A stretch of DNA of 64,000 bases from Helochares maculicollis (GCA_033557835.1 JAWQRO010000021.1:1-64000); one strand, 5' to 3'. Numbered from the stretch's first letter, positions 29,690 through 43,996 are shown. The notes: generated by a model not told the origin, from the sequence alone. Numbers and translations are program-made.

Positions 29690-30720
29690 GACAGCATATC
29701 CATATTTGTTTTCATTTGAAGAACACTGATGCTGAATCATATTGATTACTTCGAGAAGCTTATGGTGAACATGCTCCATCAGATGTGTGAGCTATGATTT
29801 CCGCGTTTCAAAAGTGTTGACTTTGATGTTGTGCAGTCTAGAAACATGGAAAACGGACAAAAAAGCGTATATATGGAATCGCAAACATTGTTGGGCGAAG
29901 ATGATTCGCAAATATAACAACTCGCACTGCAATTAGTGAACAACCTGTTTCTAATCGCGTGCATGAGATGGGAAAAATCAGAAGACCGGTAGGTGGGATG
30001 AATTGAATGACGGACAATTGAAAAAATAAACGGAAAATCACGTGTGAAATTTTGCTCTCTCGGTACAAAAGAAAGTCATTTTTGCATCTTATGGTAACAA
30101 GAGATAAAAAATGGATTTATTTTGAGAATTCCAAGCACTAGAAGGAATGGGTAGACCCAGGAGCTTCATCCACATCAATCGCAAGACCGAATCACTTCGG
30201 TAGAAAGACGATTGTCTGTATTTGGGGGTACCAGAGGGTTTAGAGGGGTTTATCATCATCTGGGGAAACGATTAATAGTAAACGTTACCATCAATATTAA
30301 CCCAATTTAAACCCCTCGGTAATTGAAAAAAGGCCAGAATACAGAAAGAGGCACCACAAAGACATTTTACGTCATGACAATGCTCCATCTCATAGGATAA
30401 AACCGATTCGCGACCCATTGGAAATGATCTACGGAGTTCTACCTCGTACGGCTTACACACCAGACTTGGCTCCTTCCGGTTGCCACTTATCATCGATGGG
30501 TCACACACTTGCTCAGCAGCTTTTTGGTTCGCAAGAAGATTTGAAAAGGGGAAGATTTCTACAGCCGAAAAAAACTATCCGAACGACGGTAAAAATGTAG
30601 AAAAAGTATACATACTTTAAAGAAGGCACTTTTTATCATTCTGCAGAATATAAAGTGTTTTTTATTTCTTTTAAATCGGAATTTCATGCTTGTACACTTG
30701 GTATACTTCAAAATGGTATA
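29690..30720 (+). mobile_element. Degenerate mariner transposon, second subfamily
   Basis: Most of a mariner transposase is legible on the plus strand despite many stops and shifts: EAYGEHA near 29757, LLGEDDSQ near 29887, SRYKRKSFLHL near 30060, WIYFENS, EWVDPGASSTS.ARPNHFGRKTIV near 30150-30215, then RDPLEMIYGVLPRTAYTPDLAPSGCHLSSMGH (30410-30505) with the PDLAPSD-type motif, and an SQEDLKR tail. The order and spacing match full-length members of the family, so the copy was once complete. Terminal repeats are not clear. Its longest open frame is 30418-30600. No functional protein remains. Confidence 0.82.
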
Positions 30721-33700
30721 ATTCAGCTTTTATTTGATTTTAACAGCAACGATTTTACTCACTTTGCTATGAATGTCAGCTGGCTTTAGCTTTGTGTGTG
30801 TTATATCTCCACATATTCAACTTTTAACCAATGTTCCTACGATTCGAATTTTGTGGTCGAAAAATAATCCTGGAAGAATACAGATACTTATAAAGTGTCC
30901 AAATCTTTATTCAGGAATGTAAGCATTCCCTTGACTTGTTAGTCCTATCCAATCTCACAGATATCATACTAGAGATCATTAGTTTTACTAATATCTTACT
31001 ATGCAAAAAGTATTTATTTTTTGAATGGCAACTGTTCAGATATAGATGTGGCAGCATAGTTCTAGTCTTTTGGCCTGCAGACAAGCAATCAAGAGCGACA
31101 GGTGAGGAAGTAAAGTCGACGAGCCTTACATTAATTCTAAGTGAGCGTGCCTGCAAACCATTATTCTCGTCACAAACTGTATAATATGCAAAATGCGTCA
31201 TATAAATTTTATTTTGATAAGTTTCAATTAAAAAGCAATTCTATTCAAATAACGCAACATCTGAACTCTAAAGTAATCAATAGTCTAGCGACTATGGCAT
31301 GGCAGCACGCTGCTTTTGTGGCTATAGAGAAAATACGGACGAAGGGTAATTTCTCTCCCCCCCCGCAATTTTAGTCAGTAGGTCTAAGTGTCGCTACAAA
31401 AGCAAACACACAATATAAGAGTGTTAATAATTCGACAAAGATTGATACCCTAAGCACTGACATTTGCAAAAAAGTGTTCTACTGGAAGCCAGGAATAAAT
31501 GAGATCAACTACAAAATTATCATTCGACAAATAGGCACTCAAGACTTGAATGGTCATTTTTCATCAAGTACCGCAAAGTGTGGCGCCACGTTTATATAGC
31601 ATTCAATTACATCTATCGTTAATAGACTCACACATTAAAATAAACCAATAGTCCGTTGGTTACAGGGTTTTTCAAAGGAATTAAGTGTTTATATAACGCC
31701 ACGCCGTTATGTTAAACACCCCTTATTACATTGGAAACAAATGGTCGTTTTAATTTTGATTTTACAACGTACCACTTAAATACAGTATTTCATCGAGTGC
31801 ATTCGCACTAAAACGTTTAGTGACAATCAAAACTACTTGTAATCACTAAATCATGACTAGCTCCAACACATAATTTTGTACGTACACAAAGAAAATCCGT
31901 TGTGTACACTGTAAGATGCGACGCGAACACTTTAATGGAATATATTAAGAATAGGCCATTTGGTTAATCATTACATATTTTGAACTAACAAAAAACTTCA
32001 CCCACACGAAGTGGTACGTACCGAAAATATACACTGCAGTCACCATTCATCACCTAAATTCGTATGATGAATAACGTGTTTTGCTTGAACTTCTTATGTG
32101 TAACAAATTTTGATAAGCGAGCGAACAATAACGATGATGCTTATTCAGTAAACCTACGTGTTAAAATTATAACGAACTGCAGCAGTAACAATTGTTTCAC
32201 TTTGGCGCGTGTATATAAGATGGCAACAAGTTGGACATGTTTAATATTATTTACAATGCAAATCAATTGGAAAATATGCAGTTGCATGTGGCCAGGGCTA
32301 CATTTTGCGCAAACTTTTAAAAGCGTTCATATTAACAGCGACTTAACAATGTGTTCCGGAATTTAATTGTCTATTGCGTGTTTATTGCTGTAATAAGTAT
32401 GTAATTTGCTGAAAATAGATACATGTATCTGAATTTGCAAGATTTGAGGTGGATTTTATTTTAGTTCGTTCGAAATACTCGAGATCAGCAGCAGCAGTAG
32501 AGGAATTATGTAATTCTAAATAATTTCTGAGATGCTTATGATTTTTATTCTAAAAATAAAAATGGCGCGCGTGTACACTGATGCCCTTGGTACTTATCAA
32601 GTTTCGTTTGGCGGACATTTACTAATTTATTATATATCCAACCTTGAGGTATATTGATTTGCTATTTTAAAAAGTGGTGTGGTTTTGTGATGCTACATAA
32701 TTGTTGAACAGCCGCATGGCATCCGAATATTTGCATAACCTTTAATTCCTGTTATTAGAAACACAAGTCGATATATTTTTGCGAGTCTACGAATTACGGA
32801 TTATTTGGCGATATTTATCGATAGATCATTTAATTTTAAATTGTAAGATCGCGAACCGAGTGACGACCGTGCAAATCAGGCGAACTGGATGAACTAGATG
32901 CGTTCATTTGTATAATGGTTATACTGAATAAAATGATCTCATTATTCTACATGAATAAAGCGGGATTTTTAAGCAGATTAATTGACATGGCACCAAAATT
33001 TAAACCAAACCGTTCGTTTTGAGCGATAACAATAAATTTAAAGCCGCCAACTTTCATCTCCCGTCATTTTGTGCCCCACAAACTAAGCCTAGCAAGCTCT
33101 TTACCTCTTCTCTATACATTTTCGATAAAATAAGCACATTTAAGTACTGAATAAAACGGTAATGTTACGGACTAATAGCATGTCACGAATCAAGTTTTGT
33201 AACGAGATCAGAAGTACAGTACGAATAGAGGGGGAGAAATAGTAATGTCGACCCCTGACCCAACGCGATCTATCTAGAGCGGAGATGTGTAAGTGTGCGG
33301 ACTGCCTGTACGCTCTACTTTCATTATTACATAAAATGGTTTGATGGTTTAATGCAACGGCGTTCAGCGAATAAGTAAACTGGGCCAAAATAAATAAAAA
33401 TTGCCACGCTTAATTATTTTTCTCTTATTTTCGATTGCGTTCTAGTTACATACAATCTACAACAGCTAGAAACAGATCACCAAGTACCGTATGTCATTTC
33501 ACTTCTACAAGAGATAGGAACACACCAACTGAGGGTTTTATCTAGACCACTAGGTGCCATACAATCGTTGTGAATAATGTGTTTTATTTTCGAAGAGATA
33601 AGTATTTACAAATGCGTACTACGTACATATTTACTTTAAAGCTGCGTTATCTGCTTTTTAAAAAATAACTGGGGGCGTGTTTGTTTTCTTTTTGGTAAAA

Positions 33701-36700
33701 ATTGCGTTATCGTCCACAAATGCAGCGCAATGATTAGCAAACAAAATAATACTTCATCAAGTTAGATGGTAATACCAAACGGTTTTAAAAGGTTTTAGTG
33801 GTAACATTAACGGTAAGTATTTTAGCATAGAATTAACAGCATAACCTAGACCAGTGCAATAACCCTTGGTCAACTGTCAATATACCGGATACCATTTACG
33901 CCAATGGATTTTCTAACCATCTCAGAGCAAGGAATAATGTAAAAAGAGAACGCAACATTAAAATTATTGCAAATTCGTTACAGTTTAACACTGTCGTTTT
34001 TTATGTCCGTATTGCAATATATTTTTAAAAGGCTGATATGCAATCGATTATCGTTTAAGTTACATTAAAAAATTGTTTGCGAGGAGCTACAGCTGAATTT
34101 CAGATGGCCGTCTTATGTTATTGTTTAAATATAAAATTTCGCACAAAACAATATTTTTTGTTGGGCCTGAAGAATCGTTTTTAACAATTTTCATTTATTT
34201 CCGTTAAAATTTATACCAATATTAGCAAACAAAAAGAATGCTGTGTCTGATCTTTAACGGAGATTTAAAGCGTTTGTCGTACCCCAAAAACATAATCCAA
34301 TCTATAAGATTATATTGCTCAAGAAATAAGTATAGCAATGCTGTTTTAATCCCATTGAATACAAATTAAAAGTATATGCAACATCAGAATGAGAAGCTAA
34401 GCAATTAAAAGGACTTGTTATTCCTTAAAATATAAGCGCCCTGCGTTTAAGTTTATAACTTAAATAGCCTTTAAAAAGTTTATTATTCGTAACAAAATAA
34501 AACGAAATAAGCGAAAAATTGCGACATTCATGTTATCTTATCAAATAGCATCGTGCTATTGGCACAATTTACAGAAATTATTTGCGGCGAAATTAAAAGC
34601 GACATTTACATATAGCTTCCAAAGGAAAAGTACAAAAGCCATCCAAGAAAATAAAAAGTAGAATGAATGGCAACAATACACGGGTTACCTTCACAAATGC
34701 TAACTCAGTTGGCGTTTTAAAAATAGAATCCAAATGTAAATATTCATATGCAGAAGTACTGACGTACGTATTTATTAATGCCAAACTTATCTACGGTGGT
34801 TTTATTAGTGTTTAAGTGAAATTTTTGTATAAAATCAAAGGGGCTGCCCTACGATAAGGATATATCCCTCTGCAAACAACTGAATTGAAACTAATAGTTC
34901 GGTTAGCGTCCTCTTCCATAGGCATACTTGTTTCCCTTGGAGGGGCCATCGGACCCCAGAGGTCGTCGGGACCCCGGTCATCGCCCCGAACAGTATGTCT
35001 CTTTATTCTCTACTAAGCTGAAACCATGCAGAGAATATCAGCAGTAGAAGTTTTGTAGATTATGTGTCTGCCTGCAAAGAATTTTCTACCTGCGACGTTT
35101 CTACCAACTACAATCAAAACATCAATAAAGTAAATCCCCAAAAATTCCCTATTAATGCCGATTTAAATTAATGATTTTTGTCAAGTTGCGTGCGACATAT
35201 AATCGCGTGTAAAGTTCTCATATTCGATAAGAAGACCTTCACTAATATTAGATGTGTTCTTTGTACTTGACAAGGTTAATTTATAATTCAAATACCTTTG
35301 TCGATTAATTTTATTTATTGTTTAAATGCAAATCAATAAGGTATCCGGAAAACTAACCGACGGATTCGCATACCCTTCCACAAATCTACCGAGTTTGCAG
35401 ATTGAACACGTACCACGGAAATGTAGCGAAAAAGAGGTTAGGCTGGTTCTCAATTGGACGACGATTTCGAGGTTATGAAAATTAGTCGCATTTAAAATTG
35501 AGCGCTTCAAATTAAATGCCCATTCCTAAATTTGTTTATCCTTGCTTATGTTTACTGAGCATTTTACTCAATACATTGCCTCGTTATGTAATGAACCACA
35601 TGGTTTTTGGCCATACTTTGCAAATATTTGTCATTTACAACAATAGAGTAAGAATTTATAGCTAAACTCTTTATTTCCTGTCGACATTAAACAGCAAACT
35701 CTTTTAAATTTTACAATGCCATTACAGCAGCAAAGAGAAATAAATTGACAAACTCCCGTTGACATTTACCCAATCATATTGTCTTGTTATTTACACCTAC
35801 TTACAAAAAACAATACAGAACAGAACCACGTGTTTTGTGCCGCATATGGATTACTTGTCACGTTGTGAGCACTTACATAGAACAGCACGTTTATTAAAAC
35901 GATTTAAGCATTTCATATAATTAGTTTATGTTATTAAACAGTTTTTAATGTGCAGTTTTAATTGGCTATTGTTAATGCCACGTATTCTTGCAAGGGCAGC
36001 CTTAATGAGACAAGGAGTTCACGTTTACGACAACGTAATCATTTTCATCACCTTTCATCTTTATTTATTCATTGACGAAAAAGTCTTCACTCGCAAAAGT
36101 CGGTACGTTTTTCATATTCATCAAAATTAGATAATATATTCCAAGAGGGTGTATTTGTAAATGAGTAGGGGTAAACTAAGAAGTAAGCAGGGGTGTCTCC
36201 CCTTGCAGCTTCTAGTTTGCCGTACCATCTGCAGCAACTGCGAGTCCAATTATGGTCGGGTTTTTATTTTAATTTTGAAACTAGTAGTATTAGTGCTGCA
36301 ACAAATTATCGTTGTCGCCAACTAAATCTTTGTGCAGTCGAAGTTAATTTCACCAACTTTCGTGAAATTCGAATGCTAATGAAAAGTTCTAATTATTGTA
36401 AAAGCATTCCTGTCGGCGATTTACAATTTTGCAAGGTAAAGACGAAACTTTTTGAGCAACTAATAATAAAAACACAAGGTTGGATGGATGTGAAGTTACA
36501 CTTAACAACAAAACTTCTACTTATACAAAAGATTGGACCGGCCAAATGACATCACATTAACAAGGCCAAAGTAAATTTGAAGCATGCATTAGGCATGGGA
36601 GTTTTGCAATGCATCTTATTGGTAAATTCCGTAACGAACAAAAATTATTGTAGGAAACATTGAAGTCGAACTATCGCTTTGCGAGTTGGTAATCTGACAT

Positions 36701-39700
36701 TAGAAAGCATTTTGCCTAATTTTTAGAGTACTTTCTAATAGCGGGAAAAGTTTACGAATGCCTATTTTCTAACCGTTCGTCCTTTCTTTTGTGAGAATAG
36801 CGACGGAGAAAATCGCAGATAAAAAGTTAATATTAGAGTTTTTGTTTCATACATTATGGTGTACATATTTAATGTTTGATAAGGAACTCGTGGTTTAGAT
36901 ATATTAATGCACTATGGTTTGATAGTTTTGGTAGTGAAATTAATTTTATCTTATCAATATGCAGATAAAAGTCTGGACTCTTTTTTATTTATGACATAAT
37001 GTTAGTTGACATTATGGTAAATTCAAAAAGAAGCGTATAGTCATTAGCCCCATTTGCTAACTCGGTGTAATGGAGCAGTAGATAGTGTTGAAATCATTGT
37101 TCTCGTTCTCGGTTATTTCAAATTATAAAAATGGTACCTATATTGCTTGTTAAGGCATACGAAAGACGGTTGTAGGCTTTGGTTATACAGCGATAGTTAG
37201 GTGGGCGAATTTGCGAAAGACCGGAAAAGGCGGCATGCCGGAATTTGTCATGGTGATGATGTCCGAATCTGTTTATTAAACCATGAAATCTAGTAATTAA
37301 GAAGATGACCACGAATTGTAACCTTTGGAATTATTAATAAAGTACGGTTGAGAAATTTGGACGGTGGGTTTCGTTCCATACCCGCATTAAATCGACTTGC
37401 ATTTTTAGTAAGTAATGTAGTTTTTGACGAGGACTGGCTTCATTAGTCTGTACGGCAGCAACTTTCTTTTTAGGGTTACGAATATGGTTTTGCCGGCTAA
37501 CATTGGGCAAAAGGCATTGTTTTAAATTTAAATGTTCAGTAGAAAGTTAAAGTAAAACCATGGCATTTGAATGCAGTGTTTCATGGTGATATTAGTCGGC
37601 ATTTTGGGGTCATTGAAAATCTCTAGATTGAGGCAACGAGCCGTGCTCTACATAAGCTGACATACATACACAAGTTAAATATGAGTGGGTGACATTATTG
37701 TATATAAGAAGTGTATGAAATAATGGTAATAACAATAATAATTATGATGATGGAGTTACTAAACATTTTTAAAATTTTGCTAGGCATGCGCTTAAAGTAG
37801 GCTATGCTCCACCATCATTTCAAAATAAATCTTTTCAAATGTTAAGTATTGGATATGGAACTGAATGAGACATACCTGGCTAAAGCCATCCTAACATTAG
37901 ATAATCCTTGTTTATAATTATTTTATCAGAAGGTTTAAATAAGTAACTGATGATTTATATAGAAACTTATTACAGTGAACACAACACAATCCCGTTCACT
38001 TTTATTAATATGAGCCGAGAATCGTACATCGATATTCATAGAGTGCACTCTGATTTAGTAAATCACATTAATAAATGAAAACAAAAAAAATAATAACATC
38101 TACATCAAGGCCCGAGACTCCAGCAGCCATGCAGGACGGCAACAGACTAAACGTCAAACCTCGTGAACAGTCGGAGTAAGGTTACGAATAACGAGACCGT
38201 TTCGGTCGACGTTGCCACATCCTCGGGGTGAAAGAACAATAATGTACTAGGAAGGGGGAAAGTTTATTTTTAAATAATTTTACGGATACAATTTATTTGG
38301 AATCGGATAATAGAAATCGATATTTAGTAGACTACAAATGAAGAAACAATATTTAAACTAATTTAACGATTTGTTCATTCAGCGAAAGCTTCAGTATGAA
38401 TCAACGTAATCACAGTTAATGGGAAAATTAAGCCTAGACCCTTGGAATTATTTCAATGGTGAATGAAATAGCCGTCATTGTATAATCAGGGGCTGCTAAC
38501 AAAACAAGTACTCCCTTCACTAGATCTGTTTAAGAATTTCGGTTCTGAACTCAGTAGGAGGACATTTTTGGTTGGAAAGTCTTGTGAGTTTTAGATCGTA
38601 CAATTCATTTCAATTGATTCCCACACCTGCACTGTAATGTTTCCTTGGAACTGGATGAATAAGTCTATCTCACTCTCATTGATAGATGTTCTACAATGCT
38701 AATTAGGAATAGATACTGAACTTTATACTCCAGCGGCATAATTTGTTGCCGGGGGGAGCTAGAAAGCTTACAAGATCCCTGTTGTTCGGAAAAACAATAT
38801 TTTCAAAAAGTAAATGAACACAATAACGTTAGCTCTCATAACCTTATGAGATTTAGATTTGGAGACGAGTAAATATTTCTTACAGTGCTTCTGCCATTCA
38901 ATTCATACTTCTTTAGTAAAAATTCAAAATTAAGTAAAAACTAATTTAGTTAAGCTGGATTAGACTTAAGCGTCTAGTATCCGAGTTTGCAATACGATTT
39001 CTCTATAAAAGAGGCACAAGCAAGCATCGTAAAATATCTCAAAAACAAAATGTTTAGCTGAGCCATATTTTGAACGGACTTTTTTTGAATATATCCGTTT
39101 TTCTTTAACCTATGAAAATATATGTGTGCCGTAACTAGAATCACATATAACATCGCTGCGTTGAAAAATGTTATTAGGTTGTTATAATTTAAGCATATAC
39201 GTAACATTAATTATTAAAAACCATTCATGAAACAATGATTTCTATGTAAGACTTGTGGGTATACATTAACAAATAAACAGCCGGTTTCTCGATAATTATA
39301 GTCAATACTACATTCGTTTCGAATTACGTGGTCATTCTTAGATAACACTGTACTTAATCATTATTTTACGACATTATTTCAACTAAAACTATTGATGACC
39401 ACTAGCAAATAAGTTTCTAATAGATCTTTTACTAGTCTAACAAACAAAATGAAATACGTTTCTAACAACATCTTACTTAAGAAATTCTAATAAACTGTTC
39501 TCTGAACATATTCGGGGTTTGAATAGATTCTAAACAACTAATTTCAGGTAAATCAAAGCTGTCTTTAGGCTTCACTAAATGGAAAATTTACCACAATGTA
39601 GCTTTGCAACTGGGTTGGATTAATTCAGAAACTATTCCAATAGGAGCCCAAGCCTGCTTCAGTATGAAATCCCTGATCAAATCTCAATTGAAACGTGTAT

Positions 39701-40164
39701 AAAAATTTTTAAGTTTAATATGAGCAATAAATATAAGTTTCAAAATGCTAATAAGACGACAAAACCGAATTCTAACAACAGCCCTAAGCCACTACAAAGG
39801 ACAATAATTGTTTATAATAAAATAGAAACCAAAATACACATGTCTCATAATTACTTCAAAGTCTCTTTATGCATAACACTTTTTTCTAAGGGGACATTAA
39901 CATTGCATAATGCGAAAATAATTGTTTTGTTGCCCTTAATTATACGATCGATCTACAAACGTCAACTAAACTAATATTATGCTGTCACTTATACCACATT
40001 TGCAGAAATTTTTACACTGTTCTAAAACTTCGTATTTACTTCTTGAAAGTACTTAAACTGGAGATCAGTTAAATATATTTAATTTTATTTTATTGTGTGA
40101 TTTCATCACAATTGCAGCCTTTAATCTTGCACAAGCATATGCAAATACATAATTTTTGCAATAA
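30721..40164. other. Gene desert, left part
   Basis: About 9.4 kb with no recognisable coding exon. Promoter-like motif groups lie at 32201-32226 and 32560-32880. GC-richer islands at 34915-35000 and 38105-38240 stand out but match nothing I know and may be old transposon pieces. The open frames here (for example 36193-36549) show no domain and no splice support. Confidence 0.45.
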
Positions 40165-41369
40165 ACTAGGTTGTCTAATAAGTTTTGCGGTTCGATAAGA
40201 AAAACAATTTTATGGTTTGAAATACACTTAATTATTCAGTATAGCCCCCTTGGACATCAATACATTTGTTCCAACAGGATTTCAGTTTATGAATTCTATC
40301 CCTGAAGTGAGAATCTAGAAGGGACGCTTCCACATCTATAGGACATCATCATTTGATGGAAAGCACTTTTTACGTATGCATTATTTTAGGTTTGGAAGCT
40401 GATGGAAGTCAGTAGTGACTACGGTGGATGCTCCAACAATTTGAACTTTTATTCATGGATTTTAGCTATTATCAAAATGCTCTTGTGACACGGTGCATTG
40501 TCCTAATGAAAACGAATTTTTTCTGCCGCAAAACGGGTCTTTTTTCACGATTTTTTTCCTTCAGCTGATCTAAAAGGTTACACTAATATTCAGAATTTAT
40601 TGTTTTGATAGTTTGCAAGTAATTCACAAACAAAATTCCTTTGACGTCCCAAACAAACTAATGCTAACACCTTTTGAGGCGATTTCTGGACAGGAACTCG
40701 TTTCGGAGCCGAAGAACCAGGTTCACACACTCTTTAGCCTCTTGTTTGATTCAGGAGCATGGTGATAGACCCATAGTGATGAATCGACACACAAAATCCA
40801 CTTTATCCTTTCAAAAACTCTCTAAATGTTGCAGAGAAAGTCGCAGTGGTATGTGTTTTGTTCCATTGTTGGAGAATGCGGCACACAGCTTTCTTAAACC
40901 AAATCCTTCAGTCAAAATATTGTTTACACCCCCCATGGGATGTCTAGGGCTTCTATCATATCTCTTTCAGTCACTCGATGATTTTCCAATACGATATCCT
41001 GTATTTTCTAACGATTTCTGGTGTTGTTGCTGTTTTTGACGTACCTTCCAGGCTTGTACGACCAAGTTTAAATTCAGCAACCTATCTTTCTACTGCACTA
41101 ATTGAAGGTGAAGAGTGCTTACACATATTCATTATTCGTTTAAATCTTCCAAAAACAAAAATTCAATCACTACTCGATACTTGATTTTTTCCATTGGAAA
41201 GAAATACTGTGACACGTCGATACTAAATGGATTGTAAACAAAGAATGAATTGACGAATTGAAATAAAACTTCACATACGTTCTTATGAAGAGTGTACCAA
41301 CATACAAAAAATTCAGGCTAATACCAACGCCCTTTCTTATCGACCCAACAGCTTATTGTGCAATCTAGT
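40165..41369 (-). mobile_element. Degenerate mariner transposon (copy 2) with terminal inverted repeats
   Basis: Same family and orientation as the copy at 790-1973. Here both ends survive: the left terminus (ctaggttgtctaataag at 40166-40182, then ..ttcgataagaaa) matches the inverse of the right terminus (tttcttatcgaccc...ttattgtgcaatctag ending 41368). The length is about 1.2 kb, typical for mariner. The transposase region on the minus strand is broken by stops and frameshifts. Target-site TA copies could not be placed with confidence. Confidence 0.85.
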
Positions 41370-42111
41370 AAGTACAGTACAGCAGTACTGTTTACAGGAA
41401 AGAAGTAATTATAGCAGATTAAAACAGCAAAATTATGAAACGGGATTTGAGTGTATAGAATATTTTGGTAAATTTTACCTGAAATTTTCTCAAAAATGTT
41501 TTTCTAAGTCAATTGCTACTCCATCCGTGCAAAGAACAAAATAGAACGTAAAGAAATGGTTGTAGTTTAGTTTGGTATTCCAACATTAAGTGTCTTGCAG
41601 ACTAACAATTTTTAACTTCAAGATAACATCAATGGATGAAATTTGAAAGAGTGGCTGTCTTTTACACACCATTAATACATGTTCGAGATTCGCGAGGCAA
41701 TAATTACTTTGACATATTTCTCTCAAAGATTGAAAAAAATACATAAAAAGAAACAATAGCGTAATGTGTTAATTGCAAGTCGTTTTCTGAATGTTTAACC
41801 GCAATTAATCGGTAATAAACTATTACAGCCCTTGGATGATAATTCCAAAAACATTCTTTGATATAACTATCTATTAGACATTTTAAATCTAAATAAATAT
41901 ATGTATATGTTACATTTATATATTTAGAGCCTGACTACCTATTTTATTTACATACGTCTCCTAACTTATGAAGCAAAATAGTTTTGCCTCTTTTGTTTCG
42001 CTACTTTAAAAATTGAATTTTCCAAATGTCTGTTTGTTCCCATAAAACCTGAGTCCATAAACATAAACCGACAACGCTGCAGCATATAGCGCTTGCTAAC
42101 ATGCTTCGAAA

Positions 42112-42123
42112 TGCGCATGCGCA
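42112..42123. promoter_or_regulatory. NRF1-type palindrome TGCGCATGCGCA
   Basis: A perfect 12-base palindrome matching the consensus for NRF1 (erect wing in flies), inside a short GC-richer block (42060-42150). Such sites usually mark CpG-type promoters. No gene start could be assigned next to it. Confidence 0.4.
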
Positions 42124-43341
42124 ATGAAGCGCGCATCCACAGAACCGCGGATCGTTGAGAATACGTGTTGATAAATAAAACTTCAAAATGCCTAATTTAT
42201 GTATAAATTCCTTTATTCAGGGCAAAATTTGCCCCGACCAGTTTCATAGTAGATAATTTTTCGCAAATAGAAAGTTAAAGAGCACCCAGAAATACAAGAT
42301 TCTGAACATTACGCTCTGTAGGCGCAGACAGAAATAAAAACACGCACCAAGCAAGGACGTCCCGTCCTTTCATGCAAAGCACAAAGGACCCCTCTCTCAA
42401 GCTGTTCAGATAACGTGATGTTGATCAGACCTTTCTTATTGTTTGACTAAAAATTACGATGTGGAGCAGATAAGAGAGTTCATTTATTCGAATAAAAGGC
42501 AGACCGCTATAGCGGATTAAATTGTCACAACAATAAACGAGAAATTTAAAAAAATAATGAACAATTCGGCAATTAAATTCAAAAGGGATTTATAAAATTG
42601 ATTTTCAGTTGCACTTTATTATCTCTCGAAGACAAAGGTTTCTATAATTTTATTAATAATTTATGAACGCATTGAATCTACATTTCAATACGACACGTGC
42701 CCTCATTTTGTGTAGTCCATGAACGCGCCCTGTTAACTTTTCATAAGTTTTATTTGTTTCACTACCACAAGTAATCAATAGGTAGAAAAACACGATCCTG
42801 TCATGTAGATTAGTTACTGCATGTTTCCAACTATTAAGTAATAAATGTAAATAAACAGTTCGTCTTTTGTTATTTCTTTATTCCAATAAGTCATCAATCA
42901 TGCTAAAATCGCTGCTTGACTTTGATTGTAAATGTCGTTATGCTCAACTTTCGATTCAATACCAATATAAATTTATAAATTAAATGCAATTATACGCTTC
43001 AGATAATTACGCTTAATTCAATGTTTATCTGATACCAGTACCTAATGGGTACTAACATTATTTGGCAAGCAATTGAAATCTGATCAGTAATTAAATAGTT
43101 ATCAACTATTAAAAAGTACTGCTTTTTTAAGTCCAATAAATCTAATTTTTTGTCTTTTCCAACGCTATAATTAAATAATAACCGCAACTTTGATCTATTT
43201 ATTTAATTGCTGTGATTATTTCATCGAGTTTTCTAAACATAATTTTTTTTATATACAAGTAAAACCTCCGTAAAAATAACTCATGCGATATTAAGTACAT
43301 TTTGCGATTCTTTACAAATTAGGAGATATTTACATACTTAC

Positions 43342-43381
43342 TTTTATGATTTGCTACAATCCTAGACAAAAATCGATCCAT
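43342..43381 (-). CDS. Possible 13-codon first coding exon of unknown gene
   Basis: On the minus strand an ATG at 43381 opens MDRFLSRIVANHK and runs into a strong donor GTAAGTATG (43341-43333). No partner exon was found to the left, and no database can be consulted, so this may be chance. Listed because the donor is close to consensus. Confidence 0.15.
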
Positions 43382-43996
43382 TGTTGCATTGGCGATATTC
43401 TATAAACAAAAAACATCAACATTAATATATACAACAATAATTATTCGCCACTTTTACATTTTTATTAACGCGCTACGTGCTTAAACGCCATCTATTAGAG
43501 ATTACCTTCACTAAATTTGCATAACTTTAAATATTTAACGGACAAATTGTAAGCTTGCTACATACGACAACGAATGATATAATTTTGTGCACCAGACTTA
43601 AAAATCAGGTCATGTGGAAAGCTTTGCAAAAACACAAAGCATTAAATAACCCCTTAAACACGCCTCTTGCATATGATAAATGAATATTGTCTGCTGAAGC
43701 CTACGCTTCACGTTACCACAATGGGTGCGTATCCGTTTTTAAAATTTGGATAGAAGGCGAAATCTTCAGCTACTCCATTTGTTATGCATAAATACTTAAA
43801 CTATCAGAATTCAGTTTCAACTGGTCCCTCTATACAGGATAATTGTATGTGAGAGGAGAAAGTAAGTCAGTAAGCAATTAATGATTGCTAAACAATAAAA
43901 GAATGTATACATATTCACATTGCAATAGCGGGCCAGTTTCTGCTAATTTTAATAGGTTAGTTAAAATAACGAAATACACATATTTTAGTTGTAAAA

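Noticed and set aside
36193..36549. 118-residue plus-strand open frame in the desert, preceded by a pyrimidine-rich acceptor-like sequence.
   Set aside because: Composition looks random, no domain, and no upstream exon in phase was found.
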